64,000 bases of DNA, taken from assembly GCA_018239715.1 (NCBI GenBank), contig JAFEGW010000016.1:1-64000 (forward strand). Reading direction: 5' to 3'. The stretch comes from Verrucomicrobiota bacterium (GTDB lineage: Bacteria > Chlamydiota > Chlamydiia > Chlamydiales > Rhabdochlamydiaceae). Positions 34,744-42,980 of this stretch are shown one piece after another; position 1 is the first letter of the stretch; every line of letters begins with the position of its first letter. A program made the position numbers and the translations under genes. Below the pieces are notes generated by a model. The model did not search any database and was not told the origin of the DNA. It was given only the letters and a program-made list of their open reading frames with translations.

Positions 34744-35772
34744 CTATCCGGCGGTGGAGCCCAGATAACTTGTAAGATCTTTCAGAATGTTCCTTCCTTC
34801 TCTCTCTTCTCCAAAAACGTACCGATAAGTCTCCTGCCTTAGCTGATGAAAAGAGTCTTCATATCGGAGGATCGATTGGCCTAAATGTTGATTCAAATCT
34901 AGCTGCAGCCCGCATTTATAGAGAGCTCCAAAATGGCTATCGAGAAAAAAGAGCGGTTTATTGAAAGCTAAAAAGTCGTAGCCCACCGAAGAAAAATCTC
35001 CTAAGTAGCCGTGAGCAGCATTAAGAATGGGATAGATGCAAGGAAAGCCGCTCAGGAAAACAATGTCTTCTCTCTTTTCGTATTGTCCCAGCAGCTTCTC
35101 TATTTCTGCGGGAAAAAGTTCCTCCAGAAAAGGATGCCAGCGAACGATAACATTATAAAATTCTCCTACTTCCTCCAGAACGCGAGAACATTCTGCAAAG
35201 GACGACCGATTTTCTCCATCCGGCCAAGAAGGGGCAAAGAAGATGGTTTTTTTGCTCGAGGTTAATTTGCCTTTAAAAGCATGTTGGAGCTCCGTGTCAT
35301 AGAATTCTTGATGCTTCCGATAATAAGTGTATCTGTAGTTGCCTGTGAGAATCGTATGAGCGAGGATACTTTCGGTCTTTTTTAAATGATCCATCATGTG
35401 AGAGCCGTAGACGAGCGAGATATCTTTGGGAATGCCCTTTTTTTGTGAATGTCCCTTATCCGAATTTCCATGAGGACAGTAGACAATCCGCATCTTTTTA
35501 TTAAAGAGGAGTTCAAATAGAGGCTGGAGCTCTAGGGCCCATAAGTGGCCTGATTCAAAGATCACATCAAAATGGGTGGCCAGATATTCCAAAGATAAGT
35601 CTTTTAAAGTGGTAAGCCGGCATTGAAGCTGAGGGTAAAATTTTCGCGCAGCTTCATACGTGGCCTCTTCCGTCACTAGGAGGGTAAGTCCTAGCTCAAT
35701 GCATAAGATGCCCAGGTGGTCTAAGTAATGGGGAAGTCCGGTATGGATTGCGATCCAGCGTTCAGATGTCAA
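34744..35772 (-). CDS. CDP-glycerol glycerophosphotransferase-like protein, copy 2
   Basis: A GT-B-fold protein of the TagB/TagF type, 342 residues. Signature stretches are CPHGNSDKGH, FFAPSWPDGENRSSF and GDFSSVGYDFLAFNKPLFF, the last matching the D-x-SS-x-x-x-DF-x-x-x-x-KP motif of the family. It is a diverged paralogue of the gene directly upstream. These enzymes transfer polyol phosphates to lipid-linked sugars; the substrate here is unknown. No ATG fits, so translation seems to start at a TTG at 35772, six bases after the upstream stop and probably by coupling. Confidence 0.72.
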   Translation of the reverse strand: MTSERWIAIHTGLPHYLDHLGILCIELGLTLLVTEEATYEAARKFYPQLQCRLTTLKDLSLEYLATHFDVIFESGHLWALELQPLFELLFNKKMRIVYCPHGNSDKGHSQKKGIPKDISLVYGSHMMDHLKKTESILAHTILTGNYRYTYYRKHQEFYDTELQHAFKGKLTSSKKTIFFAPSWPDGENRSSFAECSRVLEEVGEFYNVIVRWHPFLEELFPAEIEKLLGQYEKREDIVFLSGFPCIYPILNAAHGYLGDFSSVGYDFLAFNKPLFFLDSHFGALYKCGLQLDLNQHLGQSILRYEDSFHQLRQETYRYVFGEEREGRNILKDLTSYLGSTAG

Positions 35773-35778
35773 GCGGCT

Positions 35779-36810
35779 TTACCTTAGTGATAGTTCATCT
35801 TGGATTTGCTTCCAGGGCTTTTGATTTCCGAAGGTATAAGCATAAGTCTCTGCACGGACCGGTGTCAAATGAGATTGATCATCTTGCCGGAGGATGTCAA
35901 AAATTTTAGGATAATCCTCCCGCTCTAAACAGCGGCCGCACTGGTGCAGGTATAAGCCGGGATCAGAAGGGCTCCGATCGGCGGGGTTGAAGAAGAACAT
36001 CGGCCGGTTAAAAGTTAAAAAATCATAGCCGATGGAAGACATATCGCCCAGATAGATATCGGTTTTTTCCAGGAGTGGATAGACGGGTGTAAATCCAGTT
36101 AAAAATCGGATGTTCGAAAGATGTTCATGCTGAAGGATGAACTGCTGGCATCGGATATCTTTTTCAAGGTTAGGGTGGAGCTTGATAAGGAGAAAATAAT
36201 CGGAGGGAAGCTGAAGAATCAGAGGATCGATGGCAGAAAAGAAGGACGAAGATCTTTCTCCATCTTGCCAGGTGGGGGCGTAAAGGATGGTTTTTTGGGA
36301 GGGAAATTGCAGCTTTTGGATCCAGGAATCATAAAAAGCCTTGTGCCGGTGGTAATATTCAAGGCGAAAGTTGCCTATGCGATAGGAAGGTTTATGGATA
36401 TTTTTTTGGGCAAGAAAGTCGACCATTTTCTGGCCGTACACAAGAAGAGTCTGTTCGTCTTTTAATCCTTCCATGAAATAGGAAGCATGCCCTTTGTCAG
36501 AATTGCCGTGAGGAAGCCAAATCGTTTTGATTTTTTTTCCAAGAGTGGCTTCAGCTATAAAAAATACTTCATCGAAGAAGATGCGGGGAGTGGAGTAGAA
36601 AAGGGTATCGAAGGCCTGAACCGCTTTAAAAGGCGCCTCTAGACAATCCCAGTGGAGGATGTTTAAATCGGGATAGTAAAGCCGAGCTTTCTGAACCAGC
36701 TCTTCTTCCGTCAATATCAAAGGAATCTGCAATAAACTGCAGAAAGGAGCCAAATGGTCCAAATGGTGCTCCAAAGGTCCGTAGAGGATTCCAGCTGCTC
36801 TATCGATCAT
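35779..36810 (-). CDS. CDP-glycerol glycerophosphotransferase-like protein, copy 1
   Basis: A 343-residue paralogue of the downstream gene with the same landmarks: LPHGNSDKGH, LYAPTWQDGERSSSF, GDMSSIGYDFLTFNRPMFFF and an ending AETYAYTFG. The start at 36810 (MIDRAAGILYGP) lies inside the end of the FlgN-like gene (11-base overlap); the open frame begins 12 codons earlier at a TTG. No membrane segments are seen. It may add a glycerol- or ribitol-phosphate-like group to a surface glycan. Confidence 0.75.
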   Translation of the reverse strand: MIDRAAGILYGPLEHHLDHLAPFCSLLQIPLILTEEELVQKARLYYPDLNILHWDCLEAPFKAVQAFDTLFYSTPRIFFDEVFFIAEATLGKKIKTIWLPHGNSDKGHASYFMEGLKDEQTLLVYGQKMVDFLAQKNIHKPSYRIGNFRLEYYHRHKAFYDSWIQKLQFPSQKTILYAPTWQDGERSSSFFSAIDPLILQLPSDYFLLIKLHPNLEKDIRCQQFILQHEHLSNIRFLTGFTPVYPLLEKTDIYLGDMSSIGYDFLTFNRPMFFFNPADRSPSDPGLYLHQCGRCLEREDYPKIFDILRQDDQSHLTPVRAETYAYTFGNQKPWKQIQDELSLR

Positions 36811-37282
36811 TCCCAATGTTATAATCTTCAGGAGGAAGGGTCGCAATAGAGATTTTTGTTTTCTTTTCCGGAAGGGGTTGGAGAGCCGACTGATGTTTCT
36901 CGAGCTGAGTCAACATTTCATTCCTGCTGCATTGGAGGTTCATCCTATCTAAAAGGGAAAGCATTTGATCGCGCAATGCCAGAAGCTCCCAGCTGTTTTC
37001 ATTTTCAGGAGGAAGAAGCTCTTCTAGAGGTGCATGATGGGTATTTTGGGCGGTCGATTCCAGATTTTCGGTGGTCAGAATGCGATTTTGCCTTAAATCG
37101 CTCAGCTGGCTGATCAGATGGGCCCGCTCTTCCATCAGCTGATTCCAGCAGGTCTTGTCTTTCCGGATGATCAGCATTTCCTCCTGGTGCAAATTCCCGA
37201 GGAGCTCCCGCATCATATCGATTTCTTTTTTCATAAGACTTTGAAGTTGAGTGTGTAATTCTGTCCATTTTTCATTTTCCAT
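36800..37282 (-). CDS. FlgN-like coiled-coil protein, 160 aa
   Basis: The first 110 residues form a long helical hairpin rich in Leu, Gln and Glu (LMKKEIDMMRELLGNLHQEEMLII, WNQLMEERAHLISQLSDLR), as in FlgN-type flagellar export chaperones, some of which survive in chlamydiae alongside type III secretion. The last 40 residues are proline- and lysine-rich. GAGGAA precedes the ATG. It leads the operon with the two transferase-like genes, an unexpected partnership. Confidence 0.6.
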   Translation of the reverse strand: MENEKWTELHTQLQSLMKKEIDMMRELLGNLHQEEMLIIRKDKTCWNQLMEERAHLISQLSDLRQNRILTTENLESTAQNTHHAPLEELLPPENENSWELLALRDQMLSLLDRMNLQCSRNEMLTQLEKHQSALQPLPEKKTKISIATLPPEDYNIGNDR

Positions 37283-37367
37283 AAATAATTCCTCTGTATT
37301 TCAGAAAGGAATGAATGCAATTACCGTGCCAACGTATAAAAAATATTTTAGATGATTTGCACGGAGA

Positions 37368-38390
37368 ATGATTTATGCTACGATATTCCCCATGAAGAAA
37401 CTGAGAGATTGGTTTTTAGAGAATCAGCGGGATCTCCCCTGGCGGGAAGACCGCACTCCTTATCGGGTATGGATCTCGGAAGTGATGCTCCAGCAGACCC
37501 AGGTCACCGTGGTGATCCCTTATTTCCTCCGGTGGCTGCAAAAATTTCCTACTATCCAGGCTCTTGCTGAGGCCCCTTTGGAAGAGATCATTAAAGCTTG
37601 GGAGGGGCTCGGCTATTATAGCAGGGCGAGGAATCTTCATCGCGCTGCTCAAATGATCATGGCAGATTTTGGTGGAAAACTTCCGAGGGCCGCAGAAGAT
37701 CTTGCCAAACTTCCAGGGTTTGGCCCTTATACCATCGGAGCTGTCCTGAGCTTTGCCTATCAGGCGAAGGCCGCAGCTGTGGATGGAAATGTAGTCCGGG
37801 TCCTTTCCCGCTTTTTTGCCTCGGATAAAGACTCTACCCAGCGCAAGCACTATGAGGAGCTGGCTTTGGCCGTTCTTTCCGATGAGCAGCCCTGGGTGAC
37901 GATGGAAGGCCTCATAGAGCTAGGCGCTCAAGTTTGCCAGCGCACGCCTAAATGTAAGCAGTGTCCCTTGATCGATGATTGCAGAGCGTATCGAGAGGGA
38001 AAAACGGCAGAGCTGCCGATTAAGAAAAAAAGAGCGGCTACTATTTATTTGGAGCGGCAAGTGGCGATTATTCACTATCAAAATGAAATTCTGGTCCGGC
38101 AAGAGAAAGAAGGTAAAATAATGGCGGGACTCTATGAGTTTCCCTACGCCCCTTTAAAGGACACCCTCCCGCTCAACCTCCCCCTCAGAAAATTGAGTGA
38201 ACTTCCCATTGTCAAACAGGGCTTTACACGGTATGATGTGACCCTTTATCCTTGTCGCTACGAAGCGCTTGAAAAAAAGAATTTGGAAGGGTTCGTTTGG
38301 AAAAGATGGGAGGAGCTGCCTTTGCTGCCCTTCTCTTCCGGCCACCGCCGCATTTTACAGGAATTAACAAATGCACATTTTGCACACTGA
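37368..38390 (+). CDS. mutY: A/G-specific adenine DNA glycosylase
   Basis: MutY removes adenine mispaired with 8-oxoguanine. Residues show LPWREDRTPYRVWISEVMLQQTQV with the catalytic Glu, the helix-hairpin-helix LPGFGPYTIGAVLSFAY, AVDGNVVRVLSRFF with the catalytic Asp, the iron-sulfur cluster motif CQRTPKCKQCPLIDDC, and a C-terminal NUDIX-like domain for 8-oxoG recognition. The first cysteine spacing is C-x5-C rather than the usual C-x6-C. The start may instead be the ATG at 37392; the first ATG has GGAG too close. The 3' end overlaps the glycosyltransferase by 20 bases. Confidence 0.93.
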   Translation: MIYATIFPMKKLRDWFLENQRDLPWREDRTPYRVWISEVMLQQTQVTVVIPYFLRWLQKFPTIQALAEAPLEEIIKAWEGLGYYSRARNLHRAAQMIMADFGGKLPRAAEDLAKLPGFGPYTIGAVLSFAYQAKAAAVDGNVVRVLSRFFASDKDSTQRKHYEELALAVLSDEQPWVTMEGLIELGAQVCQRTPKCKQCPLIDDCRAYREGKTAELPIKKKRAATIYLERQVAIIHYQNEILVRQEKEGKIMAGLYEFPYAPLKDTLPLNLPLRKLSELPIVKQGFTRYDVTLYPCRYEALEKKNLEGFVWKRWEELPLLPFSSGHRRILQELTNAHFAH

Positions 38391-39441
38391 AAGCTCCAAT
38401 GGATGGGGGGGCCAGGAAATTCGGATACTGAAAGAGGCGCTAGGCCTCCGGCAGCTAGGCCATGATATTGTTTTTGCCGTTGTACGGGGTGGTAAGTTAA
38501 TCGATTATGCGCGGAAGGAAGGTTTTACGGTTTATGAAATCGATTTTCGCCGCTCTTCGGCTTTTTTAGCGCTTTGGAATCTCCTTCGGATCATACGCCG
38601 ACATAAAATTAACATTGTCAACACCCATTCATCTCTAGATGCATGGCTCGGAGGGTTGGCAGCTAGAATTGCCGGCTGCAAAGTGATCCGTACACGGCAC
38701 TTATCGACTCCCGTACGCGGAGGCCTCAATGCGGTGCTTTTATATCGAGGCCTTGCCGATTTTATTGTCACGACTTCGTCCGGGATTATTCCTAAACTTG
38801 CCGAGCAAGCTCGGCTGCCGCTTTCTCGCTTTCAATGCGTCCCGACAGGTGTGGAGCCGTTTCAAATTGCGGCCGAGGAAGTGAAGGCTTTTAGAGACAA
38901 GCTCGGGGTAAAAGAAAACGATATTTTGATTGGAACTGTCTGTGTTGTTCGTTCATGGAAAGGAATCCAAGATTTCATCGGAGCCGCCCGGCTGCTCAAA
39001 AATCAAAAGAATTTAAAATGGGTCATTGTGGGAGGCGGTTACCTCGACCATTATCGCCACTTAGTGGATGATTCGATGCAGGTTATCTTTACAGGGCACC
39101 TCGACCGGCCCTTGGCTGCGATGGCAGCGCTCGATATTTTTGCCCTTCTCAGTACTGCGCATGAAGGAATTTCTCAAGCTTCTTTGCAAGCGGCTTATTT
39201 AAAAAAGCCTCTGATTACCACCTCTGTAGGGGGACTTCCTGAAGTTTGCCTAGTAGGGTTAACAGGCATTCAAGTCCCGCCCTCATCTCCTGATCAAGTT
39301 GCAGAAGCTGTTTTACGGCTAGCCTCCAATCCTCATCTTCGAGAGTCTTATGGTGCAGCCGGCTGCAAACTTGTTGAAGAGAAGTTTATGCTTCGGCATA
39401 CCCTCCATCAAATGGAAACAGTTCTAAAAAAATTTAAATAA
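38371..39441 (+). CDS. Glycosyltransferase family 4
   Basis: A GT-B glycosyltransferase of 356 residues that transfers a sugar from a nucleotide donor to an acceptor such as a lipopolysaccharide core. It begins MHILHTESSNGWGGQEIRI (the G-G donor loop), has VPTGVEPFQI in the linker, IGTVCVVRSWKGIQDFI, and the C-terminal donor-binding motif (HEGISQASLQAAYLKKPLI) with the E-x7-E arrangement partly kept. No membrane segments. AGGAA precedes the ATG and the gene is coupled to mutY. Confidence 0.87.
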   Translation: MHILHTESSNGWGGQEIRILKEALGLRQLGHDIVFAVVRGGKLIDYARKEGFTVYEIDFRRSSAFLALWNLLRIIRRHKINIVNTHSSLDAWLGGLAARIAGCKVIRTRHLSTPVRGGLNAVLLYRGLADFIVTTSSGIIPKLAEQARLPLSRFQCVPTGVEPFQIAAEEVKAFRDKLGVKENDILIGTVCVVRSWKGIQDFIGAARLLKNQKNLKWVIVGGGYLDHYRHLVDDSMQVIFTGHLDRPLAAMAALDIFALLSTAHEGISQASLQAAYLKKPLITTSVGGLPEVCLVGLTGIQVPPSSPDQVAEAVLRLASNPHLRESYGAAGCKLVEEKFMLRHTLHQMETVLKKFK

Positions 39442-39548
39442 CCCTTCGTTCTGAAATTTTCACATAAGCTCTTTAAAATCAATGCATTGTCAAAAAGCTT
39501 TTTAATGTCGAATTAACTTAAAATAATGTATAATAATTAGAAGTTGTT

Positions 39549-40202
39549 ATGACTAATATTGTGAAAAGCTTATTTATTCCAGCTTATAATTTAGCTAAAG
39601 GAAGGAATGCTTACGGTCGTCTTTATTATGAAGAGGCTCGGAAAGAAGCAACACCCTTGTTAAAGGGTATTTTCAAGATATCTCTTGCTGCTGGCGCCCT
39701 TTTTGCTGCTTCGGCTTGTATGAATCGATTGTCTGCAAGTTACTCGCTCTTAGGCACAAGCGTATTGGTTGTAGGCGGAATAGTTGTAGGCCGTCAAATC
39801 GCTTCTCCATTCATCATCCATATCAGCTCTATTGCAGGAAGTTTACTTCTCATCCGAGAAGGATGCGGCACTTTTCTAATAAAACCTCTGATTCAATCGG
39901 TGAAGGAAGCTTTGCACGGGATCGCTGGAATAGAGTCGTTAGCCGACATCGGCATCGATTTAGCGTCGTGCGCCAGTCGAATTGCCCTAGGCTACTTTAG
40001 AGGCATCATTGGTATCGCCAGTTTAGGGTTAGGTTTAAAATATATCGGCAATGCGGTTAGAACTGAGGTGAAGCCGTCCCATTTTATAGATCAAAATGTT
40101 CATTCTTTAGCAAAAAAATGCGCCTCTTTCCTTCTTCCGTTATGGGGATATAAGAAATATATACCCGACCTACCTAAAGCCGATCTTCGGCCCCTCAAAT
40201 AA
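39549..40202 (+). CDS. Hypothetical hydrophobic protein, 217 aa
   Basis: Several hydrophobic stretches (around residues 40-58, 64-82, 88-103 and 140-165) separated by short loops predict a membrane protein. It lacks a cleavable signal peptide. The style, glycine- and alanine-rich helices with basic ends, resembles the small membrane proteins at 4996-7125 but the LGI and GxRSL motifs are absent. An inclusion-membrane protein is possible. The Shine-Dalgarno sequence is weak (TTAGAAG). Confidence 0.58.
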   Translation: MTNIVKSLFIPAYNLAKGRNAYGRLYYEEARKEATPLLKGIFKISLAAGALFAASACMNRLSASYSLLGTSVLVVGGIVVGRQIASPFIIHISSIAGSLLLIREGCGTFLIKPLIQSVKEALHGIAGIESLADIGIDLASCASRIALGYFRGIIGIASLGLGLKYIGNAVRTEVKPSHFIDQNVHSLAKKCASFLLPLWGYKKYIPDLPKADLRPLK

Positions 40203-40335
40203 CATCTTCTTTTCTGTTATTGAGTCGTGAGTTATCCTAAATGCTACAACTTGTAGAAGTCTGCTTTTTGAATTAGGCTTTTTCTTACTTTATTGATCCT
40301 GAGGCAGATGCAAGTCTTACGAAGCTTAGGTGCAT

Positions 40336-41100
40336 ATGGAAGAAGTCCCTTTTGGAAAATTCGGATTTGTTAAAAAGCAAAGCATCGATTGGATCAAAGA
40401 TCATCTTTCGATCCTTGCAGGGATCTTTGCCTTTCTTCTCGTCAGCCTCATGATTCTTTCGAAGTGGGTGAAAGGGGATGCGCAGGTCGATTATCTAGCT
40501 GCTGAAGCAGCCTATCATCGCTGGGAAGGAAGTAAAGGCGACATTTTCATGCAGCTTCAAAAGATTATACGCAAACATCCGGAACTGCATGCCAAGTACG
40601 ACGGAGCCATCGCCCAAAAACTTCTCAGTTCCAGTGAAAGCGGTCTCGCGACGAGTTATGCGAAGGCGGTACTGAAGAGAATCGGTGATTTTTCTCCCTA
40701 CTATAAAGATTTTTCTCAATGCTCACTCCTAGTGGCTGATCATCGCGTGGCCGAAGCTTTAGCTAGCGCTAAAGCGTTGAAAACGTCGATGGATGCAGAC
40801 AAGGGATTTTGGGAACAAAAGAGCGCTATTGTCCGGCATGGATGCATTCTCTATGCTTATAATCTGCTCCGTATTGCCATGCTCGAAGCAGCAGCAGGGA
40901 CTCCTGCCGGTGAGCTAGCCGCCTGGCGTGAATTGAAAACAAATGCAGGCTGGCAAGGTGCGCAGCCTGCGTCTAAGACATATGATCCTGAAGCCTACCG
41001 CTTAATCCAGGAAAACTTTCAGACTCAAGAGATCTCTCTGCTCGATTATATCAAGCATCGCGAAAACATCATTTCTTCGATGAAAAATCCATCGCCATGA
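40336..41100 (+). CDS. Membrane-anchored protein with helical-repeat-like domain, 254 aa
   Basis: A single helix near residues 26-44 (LSILAGIFAFLLVSLMIL) after a cytoplasmic N-terminus, then an all-helical domain of about 200 residues with alanine-rich, TPR-like spacing (AAEAAYHRWEGS, LATSYAKAVLKRIG, VAEALASAKALKTS). The layout resembles YfgM-type envelope chaperones, but identity is not shown. The frame opens at a GTG at 40330; the ATG two codons later is preferred. The 3' end overlaps the convergent gene by 32 bases. Confidence 0.6.
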   Translation: MEEVPFGKFGFVKKQSIDWIKDHLSILAGIFAFLLVSLMILSKWVKGDAQVDYLAAEAAYHRWEGSKGDIFMQLQKIIRKHPELHAKYDGAIAQKLLSSSESGLATSYAKAVLKRIGDFSPYYKDFSQCSLLVADHRVAEALASAKALKTSMDADKGFWEQKSAIVRHGCILYAYNLLRIAMLEAAAGTPAGELAAWRELKTNAGWQGAQPASKTYDPEAYRLIQENFQTQEISLLDYIKHRENIISSMKNPSP

Positions 41101-41446
41101 GATGCATCATGCGTCCGCCAATCAGGCCGACGACAAGGAAAATCAGGAAAGAGAGAAATATCGATATAATCAGAGCGACTGCACCTAAGACAATCTGAAG
41201 GGTTTTATCTTGTTTGAAAACGAATTTAAAAATCATTTCCAAAAAGGAAGAAACATTAGCGGGGAATATGACGCCTAAAATTCCGCCGGCCATGACGAAG
41301 AAAATATTCCAAGCCGCCCGAAAATAGCCGACGATGCCAAAGATGCAAGCTAAAAGAAACAAGATGCAGAAGAAAACTTCATAGCGATGTTTCTTGGTAA
41401 ACTCTTCGATTTCTTTCACAGATACACCTTTCTTGTTATCAACCAT
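41069..41446 (-). CDS. Hypothetical inner-membrane protein, 125 aa
   Basis: Three hydrophobic segments (FFCILFLLACIFGIVGYF, NIFFVMAGGILGVIF, LQIVLGAVALIISIFLSFLIFLVVGLIGG) and a short charged N-terminus. GGAG lies seven bases before the ATG. I do not know the family. It converges with the helical-repeat gene and is divergent from the type II secretion operon. Confidence 0.62.
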   Translation of the reverse strand: MVDNKKGVSVKEIEEFTKKHRYEVFFCILFLLACIFGIVGYFRAAWNIFFVMAGGILGVIFPANVSSFLEMIFKFVFKQDKTLQIVLGAVALIISIFLSFLIFLVVGLIGGRMMHLMAMDFSSKK

Positions 41447-41471
41447 ACTTTTACTCCGTTCCTTAGGATCT

Positions 41472-41520
41472 TAAGGAAATAGCTGGGACACTATGTCTTA
41501 ATGACCCGGTTATTTCCTTA
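41472..41520 (+). other. 16-bp hairpin in the gap before the type II secretion operon
   Basis: TAAGGAAATAGCTGGG at 41472-41487 pairs along its whole length with CCCGGTTATTTCCTTA at 41505-41520 if two G-U pairs are allowed, leaving a 17-base loop. The wobble pairs only work in plus-strand RNA. A T run follows about 35 bases later. It may be part of a leader or small RNA; the rest of the 41447-41705 gap shows nothing else clear. Confidence 0.5.
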
Positions 41521-41705
41521 GACCCTTCTTAAACCTGAACCTAATAAATAATAATCTTTTTTTGCAATGAGTTAATCGACAAATCCTTAATTTTTAGAAA
41601 TTCCCAATGTAACGCCGACAAGTAGGAACATCGTTCGAAAATTAATTCGTAAGATCTGAGCCTTCTCTTTAAAATATTGCCTCAATCTCCTACACTTTGT
41701 GAGTT

Positions 41706-42980
41706 ATGGAACTTTTGAGCCCTTCCAACTTTAAAAGAGAGAAATATCTGCAGCTAGCGCATGGCGTTATTTTACTCGCAACGCTGCTCTTCTGTATTTT
41801 TTGGCTCCTTGTCTTAAGCTTGCAGGATCGAGAGGTCCGCCTTTCTCCGAGGTCTCTCCCTCTTCCTTCTCTCGATTATAGTAAAATTGGAAAAGGGTCT
41901 TTTGCTATTTCCGCCAAAGCGGTAAGTCCCGAGCTCGAGCCTTTAGTCCAAGAGCTAGTTTTACTGGGAAAAAACACACGCCCCGACAGTGGCATTTTAT
42001 CAAGAATCCACCTGGGGTTTAAAAGTTCGGGGGCCAAGCAAGAGCTCGTCTCCGGTCAAAAACTTTTCATCGCTAAACAAGGGGCAGGCTTTCAATTCAG
42101 CGAAGCAGCGACCGATTTAAGCATCCTCCCTCTTTCTTTGACGGGCAGTGACGTTTTACTCCAGATCGAAACTTCCCCAGATAAAAAAGAAGAGATCATC
42201 CTAGCGCCTTCTTCCCTGTTTCAGCCCGCTATAGAGGAGGAAGCCTACGTCCAATCGCTCAAGAAAGGGAAGATGTGGGCGCCTGATCTTTTTCTGAATC
42301 AATGGGGCGGAGAAGAATATCGAGACTTAAGTTCTAAGCATAAAGTTGAGATCGACGAAAAAATTTATTTTCTCTCCGTAGGAGATACCCTTTGGTGGGA
42401 TGGGGGCGAGTGGAAAATCGGCAGTTCTATCTTAGAAGATGCCCCCCTAGCTAAACTCGTGGCTGTGACTTCGAAAGATTTGAAAATTGCAGTCTGGGAC
42501 TCCACCGGCTATGTTTCATCATCGGTCGTTATTCCGCTCTGTCAAGGCTCCAAAGCTTCCCAAAAGGCAGAAGAGGTGATTACTTCCGTCAGGCCTCGTT
42601 CTGCTTCTGAAATTACCTGCCAACTCGGGAAGCGACGCGTGATTGTCAAAGAGGGGGATTGGTGGGTTAAAACCGACCGCAGGTGGCGTCCTTTGAGAAC
42701 TGCTGGCGATCTGGAAGCTTTTCTCCTTCATGATATTCAAGGCGAGCTGTTCATTTTCGAAAAAATTGAAAGCGCCAAAGGCAAAATTACCCTGAAAGGT
42801 CGTTCTTTTGACAAAATGCGAACAGAGACCGAGCCTCTTTCCCTTGTTGTGAATACGGAGAAAAAGCCGGTTCGTAAACACGAGCCCCATCCAGCTTCTA
42901 AGGCTTCAATGATCGCTAAAAATAAGATAGCGGCACCTCCCCTCCAGCATCAGAATAGCGATGGAGAAACCAAGCCGTGA
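41706..42980 (+). CDS. Type II secretion-associated membrane protein (CT573-like, GspC position)
   Basis: One N-terminal helix (VILLATLLFCIFWLLVLSL) anchors a large periplasmic region of 380 residues ending in a lysine-, alanine- and histidine-rich tail. It immediately precedes gspD, the place GspC normally takes, and C. trachomatis CT573 holds the same place. Sequence similarity to GspC is not visible, so a role as the inner-membrane link to the secretin is inferred from position. The stop overlaps the gspD start (GTGA). Confidence 0.7.
   Translation: MELLSPSNFKREKYLQLAHGVILLATLLFCIFWLLVLSLQDREVRLSPRSLPLPSLDYSKIGKGSFAISAKAVSPELEPLVQELVLLGKNTRPDSGILSRIHLGFKSSGAKQELVSGQKLFIAKQGAGFQFSEAATDLSILPLSLTGSDVLLQIETSPDKKEEIILAPSSLFQPAIEEEAYVQSLKKGKMWAPDLFLNQWGGEEYRDLSSKHKVEIDEKIYFLSVGDTLWWDGGEWKIGSSILEDAPLAKLVAVTSKDLKIAVWDSTGYVSSSVVIPLCQGSKASQKAEEVITSVRPRSASEITCQLGKRRVIVKEGDWWVKTDRRWRPLRTAGDLEAFLLHDIQGELFIFEKIESAKGKITLKGRSFDKMRTETEPLSLVVNTEKKPVRKHEPHPASKASMIAKNKIAAPPLQHQNSDGETKP

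Noticed and set aside
40238-40251. Small palindrome CTACAAC/TTGTAG before the helical-repeat gene
   Set aside because: Too short to support a binding site without a second copy; none was found nearby.
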